Positions 47,377-56,286 of a DNA stretch of 64,000 nt are shown piece after piece. The notes under the pieces were generated by a model. It was not told the DNA's origin and ran no database searches. It saw only the letters and a list, made by a program, of their open reading frames with translations. A program made the translations under genes and the position numbers. Source of the DNA: Acidithiobacillus sp. YTS05 (GTDB lineage: Bacteria > Pseudomonadota > Gammaproteobacteria > Acidithiobacillales > Acidithiobacillaceae); assembly GCF_024396695.1 (NCBI RefSeq), contig NZ_CP094359.1:62001-126000 (forward strand), read 5' to 3'. Numbering within the stretch: position 1 is the first letter of the stretch; every line of letters begins with the position of its first letter.

Positions 47377-49606
47377 GGAGCTGCGTTGGTTGCATGGCGA
47401 CCTGACACTCTCCGTTCGTGCCCAGCGCAGTTTACGTCGTCTGGGAATAGAGGCATCTGCACATTTTCCTCGCATAACGACAACCATTACCAAGCGTTTT
47501 GCCTCCCTGTGTAAGGATGCAGCGCATCGGACTGCAGATTGTCCCTATACAGCCGACTGGTTCAGGCGCCTTTTCTCTGGCACTTATGAACAAGCATTTT
47601 GGGAAGAGCAATTATTGATTGGCGAGCACTTGGCTGCCGCCAATGTTCCGGACCAGGTTCTCCCGCAAGTATTCATGACATTGCGCACTCTACTGCTCGC
47701 GCAAAAAGAGGACGCAATTTTGCCAGGGAGGGTGAGCCCATGGATGAGTCTCTTGCGGGTGCTGGACGCCTGTCAGTATGCGCAACACTTTGGTCTTGAG
47801 CGGGAGCGGCGCCACACGGTATTGCGGCAACTGCGTGGATTGCTGCAGGTAGTTGACTTTGAATCCTTTTTTTCGGCATCCACACAGCTGGCCTGCGGGA
47901 TTGCCGAAGCTGACGGCGCGGGTTTGATTCTGCGGGAAGAAGGAATGCTTCATTACCGGTTCTTTCATGGGTTGTCTGCGCGTTATCAGGAACTCGGCCA
48001 GTGGGAGTTCCCAGAAACGGAAGGGGTGTCGGGTGCGGCAATTGCACGCGGCGAGCCAGTCTATGTTCCCGATTATCCGGGTAGCCCGTGGGCGATGCCG
48101 GAATTCGTTACAGCAGGGCTCCGGGCAAGCCTGGCGATTCCATTGCCCAGCATGGCAGACGATGCAATGCCAGGTGTTTTGGTGATCTCCTGGTTTCAGC
48201 AGCCTGCGCCGCAGCGGATTCCGGAAGCCAACTGGGATCATTTACGCCTTCTCGCCGATCTGTTGGGTGCGAACCTGTACCGGGAACGACTGGAGCATCG
48301 GATGGAAGGTCTGGCCACGCAAGATCTGCTGACGGGCTTGCCGAATCGTCGGGTAGTACAGGAGCGGTTACGTGCTGCCATGTCTCGCGCTGATCGGCAC
48401 CAACGACTGGCTGCCTTGTTCTTTCTTGATCTGGATGGATTCAAACCCATCAATGACCAGCTGGGACATCACCGCGGGGATGAGGTGCTTTGCACCATTG
48501 CGAGTCAGTTATGCGCCATTGTCCGCGCAGAGGATTGCGTGATTCGCTACGCAGGCGATGAATTTTTGGTCATTCTGGAAGATATTGCCAATGTTGAGGA
48601 AGTGGAGTGTATTGCCTCGCGGCTTCTGCAGGCTGCGCAGTGCTCCGTAGCAGATGAGCAAACCCGGCTACAAGTCAGTGCCAGTATGGGTGCGGTTATT
48701 TACCCTTTTTCCGATGGGAGTGCCGAGGAGTTGATTCGCCAGGCGGATCTCGCCATGTATGCCGCCAAGGATGCAGGGGGAAATACCTGGAAACTATATG
48801 GACGAGATCTCATAGAGACGCAACCGCAAGAAGAATCTCTGTACCAGGAGTTGATCTTGGCACAGGAGCGAAAGGAGTTTGAGTTGCTATGGCAGCCGAT
48901 TATCAACCTGTCAGACCATACGATATCTGGTGTCGAGGCATTGTTGCATTGGCGGCACCCGGAACGCGGGCTGTTGGGCCCAGAGGAAATTTTGCCTCCG
49001 TTGGAACGGTCACGGTTGATTCTGGAGGTTGGGCATTGGGTGCTGAAAACTGCCCTGGCGCAAGCGGAGTGCTGGCAAACCCAGGGAAATCTTCTAGATA
49101 TCCACATCAACCTGTCTGCGGTGCAGTTGGAAGATGCGGGCTTTGTGGGCGTATTGCAGAATGCCCTGGCAGAGCATCCATCGGTGGACTGCGGACATAT
49201 TTGGCTGGAGGTGGTTGAGCAGGTCGCGCTACGTGATATACCGGCTATGGCGGCAATAATTCGTGCCGCCCGTCGATTGGGCATTCATTTCACGTTGGAT
49301 GATTACCGCAGTGGTATTGCCGCTTTGCAATATTTGACGGGGTTGGCCTGCGATGGGATCAAGCTGGATCGGGACATGATGCGTGGAATGGCGGAGCATT
49401 CCTCTCACATTCAGCATGTTCGCGCCTTGATGGATGTGGCGAGTGACTTGTCGCTGCAAGTGGTGGCGGAAGGAGTAGAGGATGAGGAAATGGCCAATAC
49501 GCTGAGAGACCTTGGGGTGCACAAGGCACAAGGGCACTGGTTTTCTCCGCCGGTATCTGCGGCAGAGCTCCAGATGGGATTGGTGGGGCAGAGAGGAACG
49601 TTTTGA
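47333..49606 (+). CDS. GGDEF–EAL protein with globin-like and GAF sensor regions
   Basis: The predicted cytoplasmic c-di-GMP enzyme has about 757 residues. Residues ~35-140 resemble the globin of globin-coupled sensors (FRRLFSGTYEQAFW, LLIGEHLAAANVP); ~165-320 look like GAF. GGDEF follows with AGDEF at 407-411 and an inhibitory-site RAED five residues before it. The EAL domain starts at E535 (VEALLHWRHP) and has DDYRSG and VVAEGVE, so both activities may be retained. ATG 47333 was chosen by its GGAAAGG site; ATG 47354 is an alternative. It is coupled to the next gene by stop/start overlap. Confidence 0.85.
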   Translation: MAMLKEGMGTTGLPEELRWLHGDLTLSVRAQRSLRRLGIEASAHFPRITTTITKRFASLCKDAAHRTADCPYTADWFRRLFSGTYEQAFWEEQLLIGEHLAAANVPDQVLPQVFMTLRTLLLAQKEDAILPGRVSPWMSLLRVLDACQYAQHFGLERERRHTVLRQLRGLLQVVDFESFFSASTQLACGIAEADGAGLILREEGMLHYRFFHGLSARYQELGQWEFPETEGVSGAAIARGEPVYVPDYPGSPWAMPEFVTAGLRASLAIPLPSMADDAMPGVLVISWFQQPAPQRIPEANWDHLRLLADLLGANLYRERLEHRMEGLATQDLLTGLPNRRVVQERLRAAMSRADRHQRLAALFFLDLDGFKPINDQLGHHRGDEVLCTIASQLCAIVRAEDCVIRYAGDEFLVILEDIANVEEVECIASRLLQAAQCSVADEQTRLQVSASMGAVIYPFSDGSAEELIRQADLAMYAAKDAGGNTWKLYGRDLIETQPQEESLYQELILAQERKEFELLWQPIINLSDHTISGVEALLHWRHPERGLLGPEEILPPLERSRLILEVGHWVLKTALAQAECWQTQGNLLDIHINLSAVQLEDAGFVGVLQNALAEHPSVDCGHIWLEVVEQVALRDIPAMAAIIRAARRLGIHFTLDDYRSGIAALQYLTGLACDGIKLDRDMMRGMAEHSSHIQHVRALMDVASDLSLQVVAEGVEDEEMANTLRDLGVHKAQGHWFSPPVSAAELQMGLVGQRGTF

Positions 49607-52374
49607 GCACTCCACTGCAGGCATACCTTCCATCATTTGGGACCCGATGGTTATTCCGCCTCTGGTTGGGATTTGCAGCACTGGTATTAGCCTCCGGATG
49701 CTATTGGGGGTGGCAGACCTGGCGGGAGCTCTATCACCACGAAGCAGCAAATCTGCTGACCTTGAGTGCGGCGTTGGCGACGAGCACGCATGCGGATTTG
49801 CATGGATTGCAAGTTTCCCTGCTCATGCTACGTCAGCAGAGCCACGATCTGCCAGGGACTGCTTCATCGCACCACCAGGAACTTCTCCATCAGTATCTGC
49901 GGATGCAGCCGCATGTGGCGGCAGTCGGAATGGCTCTTGCGAACGGGAGGATAGTTGCTGCAGGACCCGAGGGGAAGACCTTGGCCGGATTATGGCAGGC
50001 GCTGATCCATCCAAAGACGGCGCCTGCAGACAAAGTGCAATTATCCGTAGAACAGCGAGATGCCTTACATGCCTGTCTTGTGAGCACAAAGTTCTGTGTC
50101 GCCCCGCCGGTGGAACTCAAAACAAGCAAACGGGATTCCGGAACCTGGATGGTGCCGGTCCTGCAGTCGGGTGCCAAAGGACGGGCGTCCTTCTTGGCCT
50201 TGATCCCTCTTCTACAGGGTCGACTTCCTTCCTGGCAGCGCTTTCCGATCCAAACCCCTGTTTCTCTGTTTTTATTGCAGTCAGACGGGTTTCTGGAAAC
50301 CCGTTTTCCAGTGCCAACGGCAACTGGCTTCGCTATGCCACAATCTGGTATTGCAGTCCGCTATCTGCAGTCGCATCCCGACTTGCAGTCGGGTACGTTT
50401 GTTGGATTGTCAAAGGCTGCCGGCGAGTGGCGTATGGGCGCCATGGTGCGGGTCCCTGGATTCCCGATGGTTGCCGGCGTCGGAATTGGCTATGCGGCGC
50501 TTTGGGCACGTTGGTGGCAAATCTTTCAAGGGACTTTCTGGGGGCTGTTGGCACTGCTGGGGCTGAGTTTTGCGGGCTATCGCTTCCTGCAATCTGCTGA
50601 CCGGAAGCGTGAAGTGGTGGCACAGGCGTTATGGGAAAGTAAAGAGCGGGCCGAGGTGACCTTGCGCAGCATCGGTGACGCTGTCATCGTGACGGATGCC
50701 GATGGACGGATTAGTAGTGCAAACCCGGCTGCCGAACGACTGTTAGACGTTCGAGCGCCCCAAGCCTGTGGGCAAAAACTGTCACAGATCCTTGCACCAG
50801 GTGAGCGCGAAAAGGATAGGGAGGAGTTCAGCCAGAGCGGCGCCCTTCGACAGGCCGAGTTATCGGAAGGGCAACTGGGCATGCAATCACCAGTTTTGTT
50901 AATGGATCGTCAGGGAGAGGAGCGGTGGATTGAACGTAGCGCCGCACTGATTCACGACCAGCAAGGAGGAGACACCGGCATGGTGTGGGTCCTGCGTGAC
51001 GTGACAGAGACCCAGCGGCTGCAAGAGCAACTCCGCTATCAGGCAACGCATGATGCATTGACCGACCTTCCCAATCGCCGGATGTTCCTGGCGTGTCTGG
51101 AGCACTATCAGGATCAGACACTATACTCAGGCAACCTGCTGGTGGGGATTCTAGACCTGGATGGGTTTAAGCAACTCAATGATCGCCATGGCCATGGCTT
51201 TGGTGACACCCTGCTGCAGGCCGTAGCACAACGATTGCTTGTATGGCAGCGCGAAAACGATGTAGTGGCACGGATGGGCGGCGATGAGTTTGCTTTGCTG
51301 GTCCCCGGGATTCAATCGGTCGAAGAGGCGGAAAATCGCGCACAGGCAATACTGAACGCCTTACGGGCGCCGCTGGAGATGGCGGAAATGACGGTTTATC
51401 TCTCTGCAAGCCTTGGGCTGACCTGCTTCCCGACGGACAAGAACAGCCCTGCAGGGCTGTTGCGGCATGCTGACCTTGCTCTTTATGCCGCCAAAGAAGC
51501 GGGCAGAGATAACTACCGTTTCTTTCACGAGGGTATGGACCGATTTCAGGATCGTAGTTTGGAGATCTGCAGAATGACCGAAGAAGCACTAGAACAAGGC
51601 CAATTGGTCCTACACTACCAACCCATTGTAGAGGCCGAGCGTGGCCCGGTGGGGGTAGAGGCCCTGCTACGCATGAATCATCCACAGCAGGGACTGTTAA
51701 CCCCGGCGGCGTTCGCCAGTGCATTGGATTCTCCACGCCTGGCCCGGCGGATTGGCCAGTTCGTCTTTGCCACAGCCTTTCGTCAAAACCAGTCATGGCA
51801 CCGACAAGGCGTCCATCTGCGAGTGTCCGTGAATATCAGTGCTCATCATTTGCTTGACCCCGCATTTCTCTCGGATTTGCAGGCCGCTTTGGACGCTCAT
51901 CCGGAACTTCCTCCAGAGAAGGTCGAAATCGAAGTGACGGAAACTGCCCCATTACAGGATTTTCGTAAAGCTCAACAGGTGCTGCTCAGTTGTCAGCAAC
52001 TGGGCGTGCGGGTGGCACTCGATGATTTTGGTACAGGAAGCGCCTCTTTGACCTACCTCCAGAAGCTCCCCGCCGACAGCATCAAGATCGACCAAAGTTT
52101 TGTACGCGACATCCTGCACAATCCCAAGGACTATGCAATCATCTCTGGGATCGTCACGAGCGCCCGCTTACTGGGACTGGAGGTGATTGCCGAGGGGGTG
52201 GAAACCTGGGATCATGCTGCACTGCTTCACCAGCTCCAGTGTCAGTGTTTTCAGGGCTATGCCATTGCACGCCCAATGCCCTCTGATCAGGTCGAAAATT
52301 GGGTAAAACAATACAACCAATTGTTTTCAAATGGTAATTCTACCCCCCCCCCCCCCCCCCCCAAGCGGGATTAA
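49603..52374 (+). CDS. Membrane GGDEF–EAL protein with PAS domain
   Basis: The 923-residue protein has a transmembrane helix near 17-38, a periplasmic sensor region to about 300, a second helix (~310-330), and PAS (~345-465, GDAVIVTDADGRISSANPAA). GGDEF is intact (MGGDEFALL at 558-566) and so is EAL (EALLRMNHP from 686; DDFGTGSASL; IKIDQSF). The start is TTG, overlapping the upstream stop. The C-terminus ends in a run of prolines followed by KRD, encoded by a 20-C tract whose length is likely unstable. Confidence 0.9.
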   Translation: MSTPLQAYLPSFGTRWLFRLWLGFAALVLASGCYWGWQTWRELYHHEAANLLTLSAALATSTHADLHGLQVSLLMLRQQSHDLPGTASSHHQELLHQYLRMQPHVAAVGMALANGRIVAAGPEGKTLAGLWQALIHPKTAPADKVQLSVEQRDALHACLVSTKFCVAPPVELKTSKRDSGTWMVPVLQSGAKGRASFLALIPLLQGRLPSWQRFPIQTPVSLFLLQSDGFLETRFPVPTATGFAMPQSGIAVRYLQSHPDLQSGTFVGLSKAAGEWRMGAMVRVPGFPMVAGVGIGYAALWARWWQIFQGTFWGLLALLGLSFAGYRFLQSADRKREVVAQALWESKERAEVTLRSIGDAVIVTDADGRISSANPAAERLLDVRAPQACGQKLSQILAPGEREKDREEFSQSGALRQAELSEGQLGMQSPVLLMDRQGEERWIERSAALIHDQQGGDTGMVWVLRDVTETQRLQEQLRYQATHDALTDLPNRRMFLACLEHYQDQTLYSGNLLVGILDLDGFKQLNDRHGHGFGDTLLQAVAQRLLVWQRENDVVARMGGDEFALLVPGIQSVEEAENRAQAILNALRAPLEMAEMTVYLSASLGLTCFPTDKNSPAGLLRHADLALYAAKEAGRDNYRFFHEGMDRFQDRSLEICRMTEEALEQGQLVLHYQPIVEAERGPVGVEALLRMNHPQQGLLTPAAFASALDSPRLARRIGQFVFATAFRQNQSWHRQGVHLRVSVNISAHHLLDPAFLSDLQAALDAHPELPPEKVEIEVTETAPLQDFRKAQQVLLSCQQLGVRVALDDFGTGSASLTYLQKLPADSIKIDQSFVRDILHNPKDYAIISGIVTSARLLGLEVIAEGVETWDHAALLHQLQCQCFQGYAIARPMPSDQVENWVKQYNQLFSNGNSTPPPPPPKRD
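52343..52362 (+). repeat. Poly-C tract (20 C) at the end of a GGDEF–EAL gene
   Basis: Twenty consecutive C lie six codons from the end of the coding sequence. Slippage would change only the last residues and the stop position, so the enzyme core would survive. It could also be a sequencing or assembly artefact in length. Confidence 0.9.
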
Positions 52375-52515
52375 GAATTATTTTTAATTACATGCATTCC
52401 CCCGCATTGCAAGATGGAAGTCTGATTTGGGAAATGCCAGGAAGATTTCAGATGTAGAGCCTTTGCAATAACCTGGCCACGATGCTCGATTCGTAGGACG
52501 AGATCGGGGTTGGGC

Positions 52516-52544
52516 TTGACAACGGACGCGCCCCGGCAATAGTT
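52516..52544 (+). promoter_or_regulatory. Candidate sigma-70-type promoter for the sulfur operon
   Basis: TTGACA (52516-52521) with a 17-bp spacer to ATAGTT (52539-52544), about 34 bp before the metallo-beta-lactamase start. The -35 is perfect, the -10 weak. Confidence 0.4.
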
Positions 52545-52577
52545 TAAGAATTTCGAAAGTAACGAAACAGGTGCTCC

Positions 52578-53315
52578 ATGTTATTTCAACAGCGTGGTGG
52601 TGCCGATGGCACGCAGTCCTATTTCTATGGCTGTGGTGGCAAGGGATTCGCGGTGGCGGTCGATGTCGTCGCTGGCGACGAGGATTGGTTTCTGCAACAG
52701 GCAGAGCAAAAAGGGGTGCGCATCTCCTATGTCATCGACACCCATCTCCATGCCGACCATCTTTCCGGCGGGCGGCAGTTGGCACAGGAAATCGGGGCGC
52801 CTTACTGCCTGCACGAGAGCGATCAGGATCTGGCCAACTTTCCAATCTGCGCTCTACACGATGGTGAAGTGTTGGAAACCGGGAATGTCCAGACCAAAAT
52901 TCTGCACACTCCGGGGCACACGCAGGACAGTATCTGTCTGTTGGTGACCGACCAGCGGCGTGGCCCCGAGCCCTGGTATTTGTTGACGGGAGACACTCTT
53001 TTCGTCGGTGCGGTTGGACGTCCAGACCTGGGCGGGACGCCGGAAGAAATGGCGGCCCTCCTCTATGAGAGCCTGCAGAATAAAATCCTTCCCTTGGCGG
53101 ACACCATCGAAATCTATCCCGGACACGCGGCAGGGAGTGTCTGTGGTGCGGGGTTGTCAGGCAAGGCCAGTTCTACCCTGGCCTTCGAGAAGCGCTGGGA
53201 CCCCTATTTGCAGATGGATCGCGCAAGCTTTGTGCGCGAACTCGTGGCCAGCATCCCGCCACGACCCGCCCAGATGGAACAGATCGTGGCGGCCAATCTC
53301 GGGCGTGCGGCATGA
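52578..53315 (+). CDS. Persulfide dioxygenase-like metallo-beta-lactamase-fold protein
   Basis: The 245-residue MBL-fold protein has the metal motif THLHADH (H56, H58, D60, H61), then TPGHTQDS, GDTLFVG and IYPGH. The pattern GDTLFVGAVGRPDLGG with THLHADHLSGG is that of ETHE1/persulfide dioxygenases, which oxidise glutathione persulfide to sulfite with one iron. It leads an operon with an ArsR gene, an MFS carrier and a DsrE protein, each coupled by ATGA overlaps, which supports a sulfur or sulfide role. Confidence 0.85.
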   Translation: MLFQQRGGADGTQSYFYGCGGKGFAVAVDVVAGDEDWFLQQAEQKGVRISYVIDTHLHADHLSGGRQLAQEIGAPYCLHESDQDLANFPICALHDGEVLETGNVQTKILHTPGHTQDSICLLVTDQRRGPEPWYLLTGDTLFVGAVGRPDLGGTPEEMAALLYESLQNKILPLADTIEIYPGHAAGSVCGAGLSGKASSTLAFEKRWDPYLQMDRASFVRELVASIPPRPAQMEQIVAANLGRAA

Positions 53316-53661
53316 GTACAGGAACCGTGCGTTTCGCCCTCTTTGCCGAGGTATTCGCCGCCCTTGCGCATCCCAAGCGCCTGGAAATCATCCATCTTTT
53401 GGGAATGAAACAATAAGTGCCGGAGAGTTGGCAGAACGAACCGGCCTCGCCAAGGCGAACCTCTCCCAGCACCTCAATGTCCTCAAGGCGCGGGGGCTGG
53501 TCCACTGTGAAAAATGCGGCACCTTCTGTCATTACCGTTTGACGAGTCCCAAGGTGCTGGAGACTTGTCAGATCGTGCGCGGCTTGATTCTGGAACAAAT
53601 GGAACTCACCACGCAACAACGCGCGGAACTGGTGCAGCTCCCGCAAAAAGATTCGGCATGA
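53312..53661 (+). pseudogene. ArsR-family regulator, frameshifted
   Basis: ATG 53312 overlaps the upstream stop and gives RFALFAEVFAALAHPKRLEI and IHLLG, then runs into TAA. The rest of the winged helix (NETISAGELAERTGLAKANL, SQHLNVLKARGLVHCEK, CGTFCHYRL) continues in another frame to 53661. One missing base near GGG at 53401-53403 explains the switch. CEKCGTFCHYRL holds three cysteines that could sense sulfur species or metals. If the deletion is real the operon has lost its repressor. Confidence 0.8.
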
Positions 53662-54959
53662 ATGCCATGCCGTCTGCAGCCTCGGCGCGATATCCGCAGG
53701 GTATCACGCAGAACTCCCAACAATTCGCCCTGCAGACGGCGCAGGTCTTTTTCGTCGGCCTCCTCCTTGGCATGGAACGCACTGTCTTGCCGACCATGCG
53801 GGAGGATTTTGGGCTCAGCAGTCACGCCTTTCTCTTTCTCGCCAGTTTTGTGGTCTCCTTCGGCTTGGTGAAAGGCATCCTCAATTTTGTTGCCGGCGAT
53901 CTCTCCGATCGGGTGGGCCGGAAACGGGTATTGTTTTGGGGTTGGCTGGCCGGTATACCCATTCCTCTGCTGATTTTCTTTGCCCCGAACTGGTGGTGGA
54001 TCATTGCCGCCAATGTTTTTTTAGGTGTTAATCAAGCCCTTACCTGGACGATGACGGTGACCAGCCAGATCGACTTGGCCGGCAGCCGCCAACGCGGGTT
54101 GGCGGTGGGCATCAACGAAGCCATGGGGTATATCGCCGTAGGCCTCGCCGGTTTGGGCACTGGTTATCTGGCAGTACTCTATGGCCCCCGCTGGACGATT
54201 CTCGGCTTTGCCTTGCTGGTGATTGCCTTGGCTTTGCTGGCGCTGATTGGGGTGCGTGATACCCTGCCCTGGGCCCAGGCCGAACATCAGGAACAGAACG
54301 GCTCCGGTCCACTCCACCCTGATTCGGCCAGAACCCAGCCGGAAAGCCGATGGCAGAGCTTTGTCCGGGTCTCGTTTCGTGATCATACCTATCGCGCGCT
54401 CTGCCAGGGTGGGGTGGCCAACAAGGTGGCAGACACTCTGGTCTGGGTGATGCTGCCGGTGTACTTTCGCTTTCATGGGGAGGGGATTGTCCAGATTGGG
54501 TGGATTACGGGTAGCTACGCCATGGTTTGGGGCCTATGCCAGTTTTGGACGGGGCATCTTGCCGATCGTGTGGGACGCAAAGTGCCCATATTGTCTGGGT
54601 TCTTTCTTTTGACCTTGGGGCTCGTGGGGATTGCCTTGGTCCATCACTTTGCCGCCTGGATGCTTGCCGCCGCCGTCATGGGGCTGGGTATGGCGTTACT
54701 CTATCCCAACCTGATTGCAGCCATGGCAGATGTGGCACCCGCGGCGGTGCGGGGGAAGACGTTGGGGATCTATCGCTATTGGCGGGATACGGGATACGCC
54801 ATCGGCGGACTACTTTTGGGTGGCGCTGCGCAGTGGGCCGATGCTGCCCTGCCGACGATCTGGTTGACGGCGGGCGTCACCGCTGTTTCCGCAATCTGGA
54901 TCGCCCTGACGGTGGAGGAAACGCATCCCATTTCCTGGCGTCAAGGAGCGGGAGAATGA
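53658..54959 (+). CDS. MFS transporter in sulfur operon
   Basis: The 433-residue, 12-helix MFS protein has motif A-like DLSDRVGRKRVLF between helices 2 and 3 and the symmetrical HLADRVGRKVPIL in the second half. ATG 53658 overlaps the ArsR stop (ATGA), and its own stop overlaps the DsrE gene. The substrate is unknown; the operon suggests a sulfur compound. Confidence 0.85.
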   Translation: MNAMPSAASARYPQGITQNSQQFALQTAQVFFVGLLLGMERTVLPTMREDFGLSSHAFLFLASFVVSFGLVKGILNFVAGDLSDRVGRKRVLFWGWLAGIPIPLLIFFAPNWWWIIAANVFLGVNQALTWTMTVTSQIDLAGSRQRGLAVGINEAMGYIAVGLAGLGTGYLAVLYGPRWTILGFALLVIALALLALIGVRDTLPWAQAEHQEQNGSGPLHPDSARTQPESRWQSFVRVSFRDHTYRALCQGGVANKVADTLVWVMLPVYFRFHGEGIVQIGWITGSYAMVWGLCQFWTGHLADRVGRKVPILSGFFLLTLGLVGIALVHHFAAWMLAAAVMGLGMALLYPNLIAAMADVAPAAVRGKTLGIYRYWRDTGYAIGGLLLGGAAQWADAALPTIWLTAGVTAVSAIWIALTVEETHPISWRQGAGE

Positions 54960-55297
54960 TTACCGCACTCATCGTACTACACAGCAGTATCGCCGAAGAA
55001 AATCCGCGGGCAGACACGGCCATTCGCCTCGCCGGGGCCATGTTGGCGGAGGATAAGGCTGTACGCCTGTTTCTGGTCGGCGATGGAGTAACATTACTGG
55101 GCGCCGACAACCTTGCTGGAGGAGCCGCTACTCTAGGGCTTTTTCGGGAGCTGCTGGACTTGGGGCTGGAGGTGCAATGTTGTGGAAGCTCGCTCAAGAG
55201 GCACGGCATATCCGTATTGCCCGCAGGTGTGCAATCTGGCTCCATGAAAAGCTTGTCGGCGTGGATTAGTGCGGCGAATGAGTTGGCATATTTCTAG
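54956..55297 (+). CDS. DsrE-family protein
   Basis: The 113-residue protein has a DsrE/TusD-type alpha/beta fold: start MITALIVLHSS, a glycine-rich VRLFLVGDGV, and LGLEVQCCGSSLKRHG with adjacent cysteines where the family places its persulfide-carrying cysteine. It likely carries or transfers sulfane sulfur in the cytoplasm, alongside the persulfide dioxygenase of the same operon. Confidence 0.82.
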   Translation: MITALIVLHSSIAEENPRADTAIRLAGAMLAEDKAVRLFLVGDGVTLLGADNLAGGAATLGLFRELLDLGLEVQCCGSSLKRHGISVLPAGVQSGSMKSLSAWISAANELAYF

Positions 55298-55410
55298 CTT
55301 GCCTGTGAGCGACTGCGGGGGGATTTCATCCTTCCCGACTCTGAATCGTTCAAGGCGGCAAAGCGTGGGAGTCCGGTGTGGTTGCGAGCGCATGCAAAGG
55401 AGGAATATCC

Positions 55411-56001
55411 ATGAAGCGCATCCTAGGGTTGTCAATGGCAGTCGGGATGTTAGGGTTGAGTAGCGCGCTGGCCGGCACGAAGAGCGTGCCGACGCCGCAA
55501 GCCCTTTGGCAAGAGATTCAGATTCTTCAGAAGAACCACGCCATTATGCCAGAAAGCCGGCTATTCCAAGTGGGTTCCCGCACGGTAGACGCTTTCACCA
55601 CCGATCTCGCCAATCCCGCCGCAGTGCAATCCATTGCCCAAGCGGGTGGCATCATCCACGTTTCCCGATATGCAGATCATAGTCTTCTGGTCAAAGAGAA
55701 TTACGGGATGGACAAGCAGTTAACCGGCGTGACAGCGATGCTGAAGCTTTCTAAGTATGATGCCGGGGATCGAAACTGGGTGATGGCGGCCTACAAGCCA
55801 AATGGCACCGTAGTCGCCTTTGGAAAGATAGGGTCTTGCATCGCCTGTCACACGATGGTCCGGCAGCAGGATTTTGTGTTCGCCCCACCGCCGCAGCAAT
55901 TACTCCCGGTGAGCACCTGGAAGGCCTTTTTCCCCAAGCAGGAGATGAACCCGGCCTATGTGGCTCTCCTCCAGGAGCATCCCGAGGTGGTGGTCAAATG
56001 A
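55411..56001 (+). CDS. Cytochrome P460-family periplasmic heme protein
   Basis: The 196-residue protein has a signal peptide (MKRILGLSMAVGMLGLSSAL, cut near ALAG) and one c-type heme site C143-I-A-C146-H147 followed by QQDFVFAPP. The preceding NWVMAAYKPNGTVVAFGKIG resembles cytochrome P460. Some P460 proteins oxidise hydroxylamine or bind NO; here the substrate is unknown. AAGGAGGAA precedes the ATG. It overlaps the next small gene by 4 bp. Confidence 0.75.
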   Translation: MKRILGLSMAVGMLGLSSALAGTKSVPTPQALWQEIQILQKNHAIMPESRLFQVGSRTVDAFTTDLANPAAVQSIAQAGGIIHVSRYADHSLLVKENYGMDKQLTGVTAMLKLSKYDAGDRNWVMAAYKPNGTVVAFGKIGSCIACHTMVRQQDFVFAPPPQQLLPVSTWKAFFPKQEMNPAYVALLQEHPEVVVK

Positions 56002-56249
56002 GCGGGATCACTTTGCAATCGATCATCACCTGCCCAGTGTGCGGGCACCCCGAGATAGAAACCATGCCCGTGGACTCCTGCCTGTATTTCTACGAATGCC
56101 AGGGTTGCGGTGCCCTGCTTTCGCCCAAATCTGGTGATTGTTGTGTGTTCTGTTCCTATGGCACCGTACCGTGCCCACCAAAGCAGAACATTGCCCGATC
56201 CTCTGAGCATCCGTGTTGTAACGCTGAGAACAATCGCGCAGATTCATGA
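55998..56249 (+). CDS. Small cysteine-rich zinc-ribbon protein
   Basis: The 83-residue protein has two cysteine pairs ([14 protein letters not shown]) and the segment [16 protein letters not shown], in all eleven cysteines. It is coupled to the P460 gene (ATGA). I recognise the conserved cysteine pattern but no function. Confidence 0.7.
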   Translation: MSGITLQSIITCPVCGHPEIETMPVDSCLYFYECQGCGALLSPKSGDCCVFCSYGTVPCPPKQNIARSSEHPCCNAENNRADS

Positions 56250-56286
56250 GTGTTGTTGCATAAATATCAATAGGAGACCGTTACTC

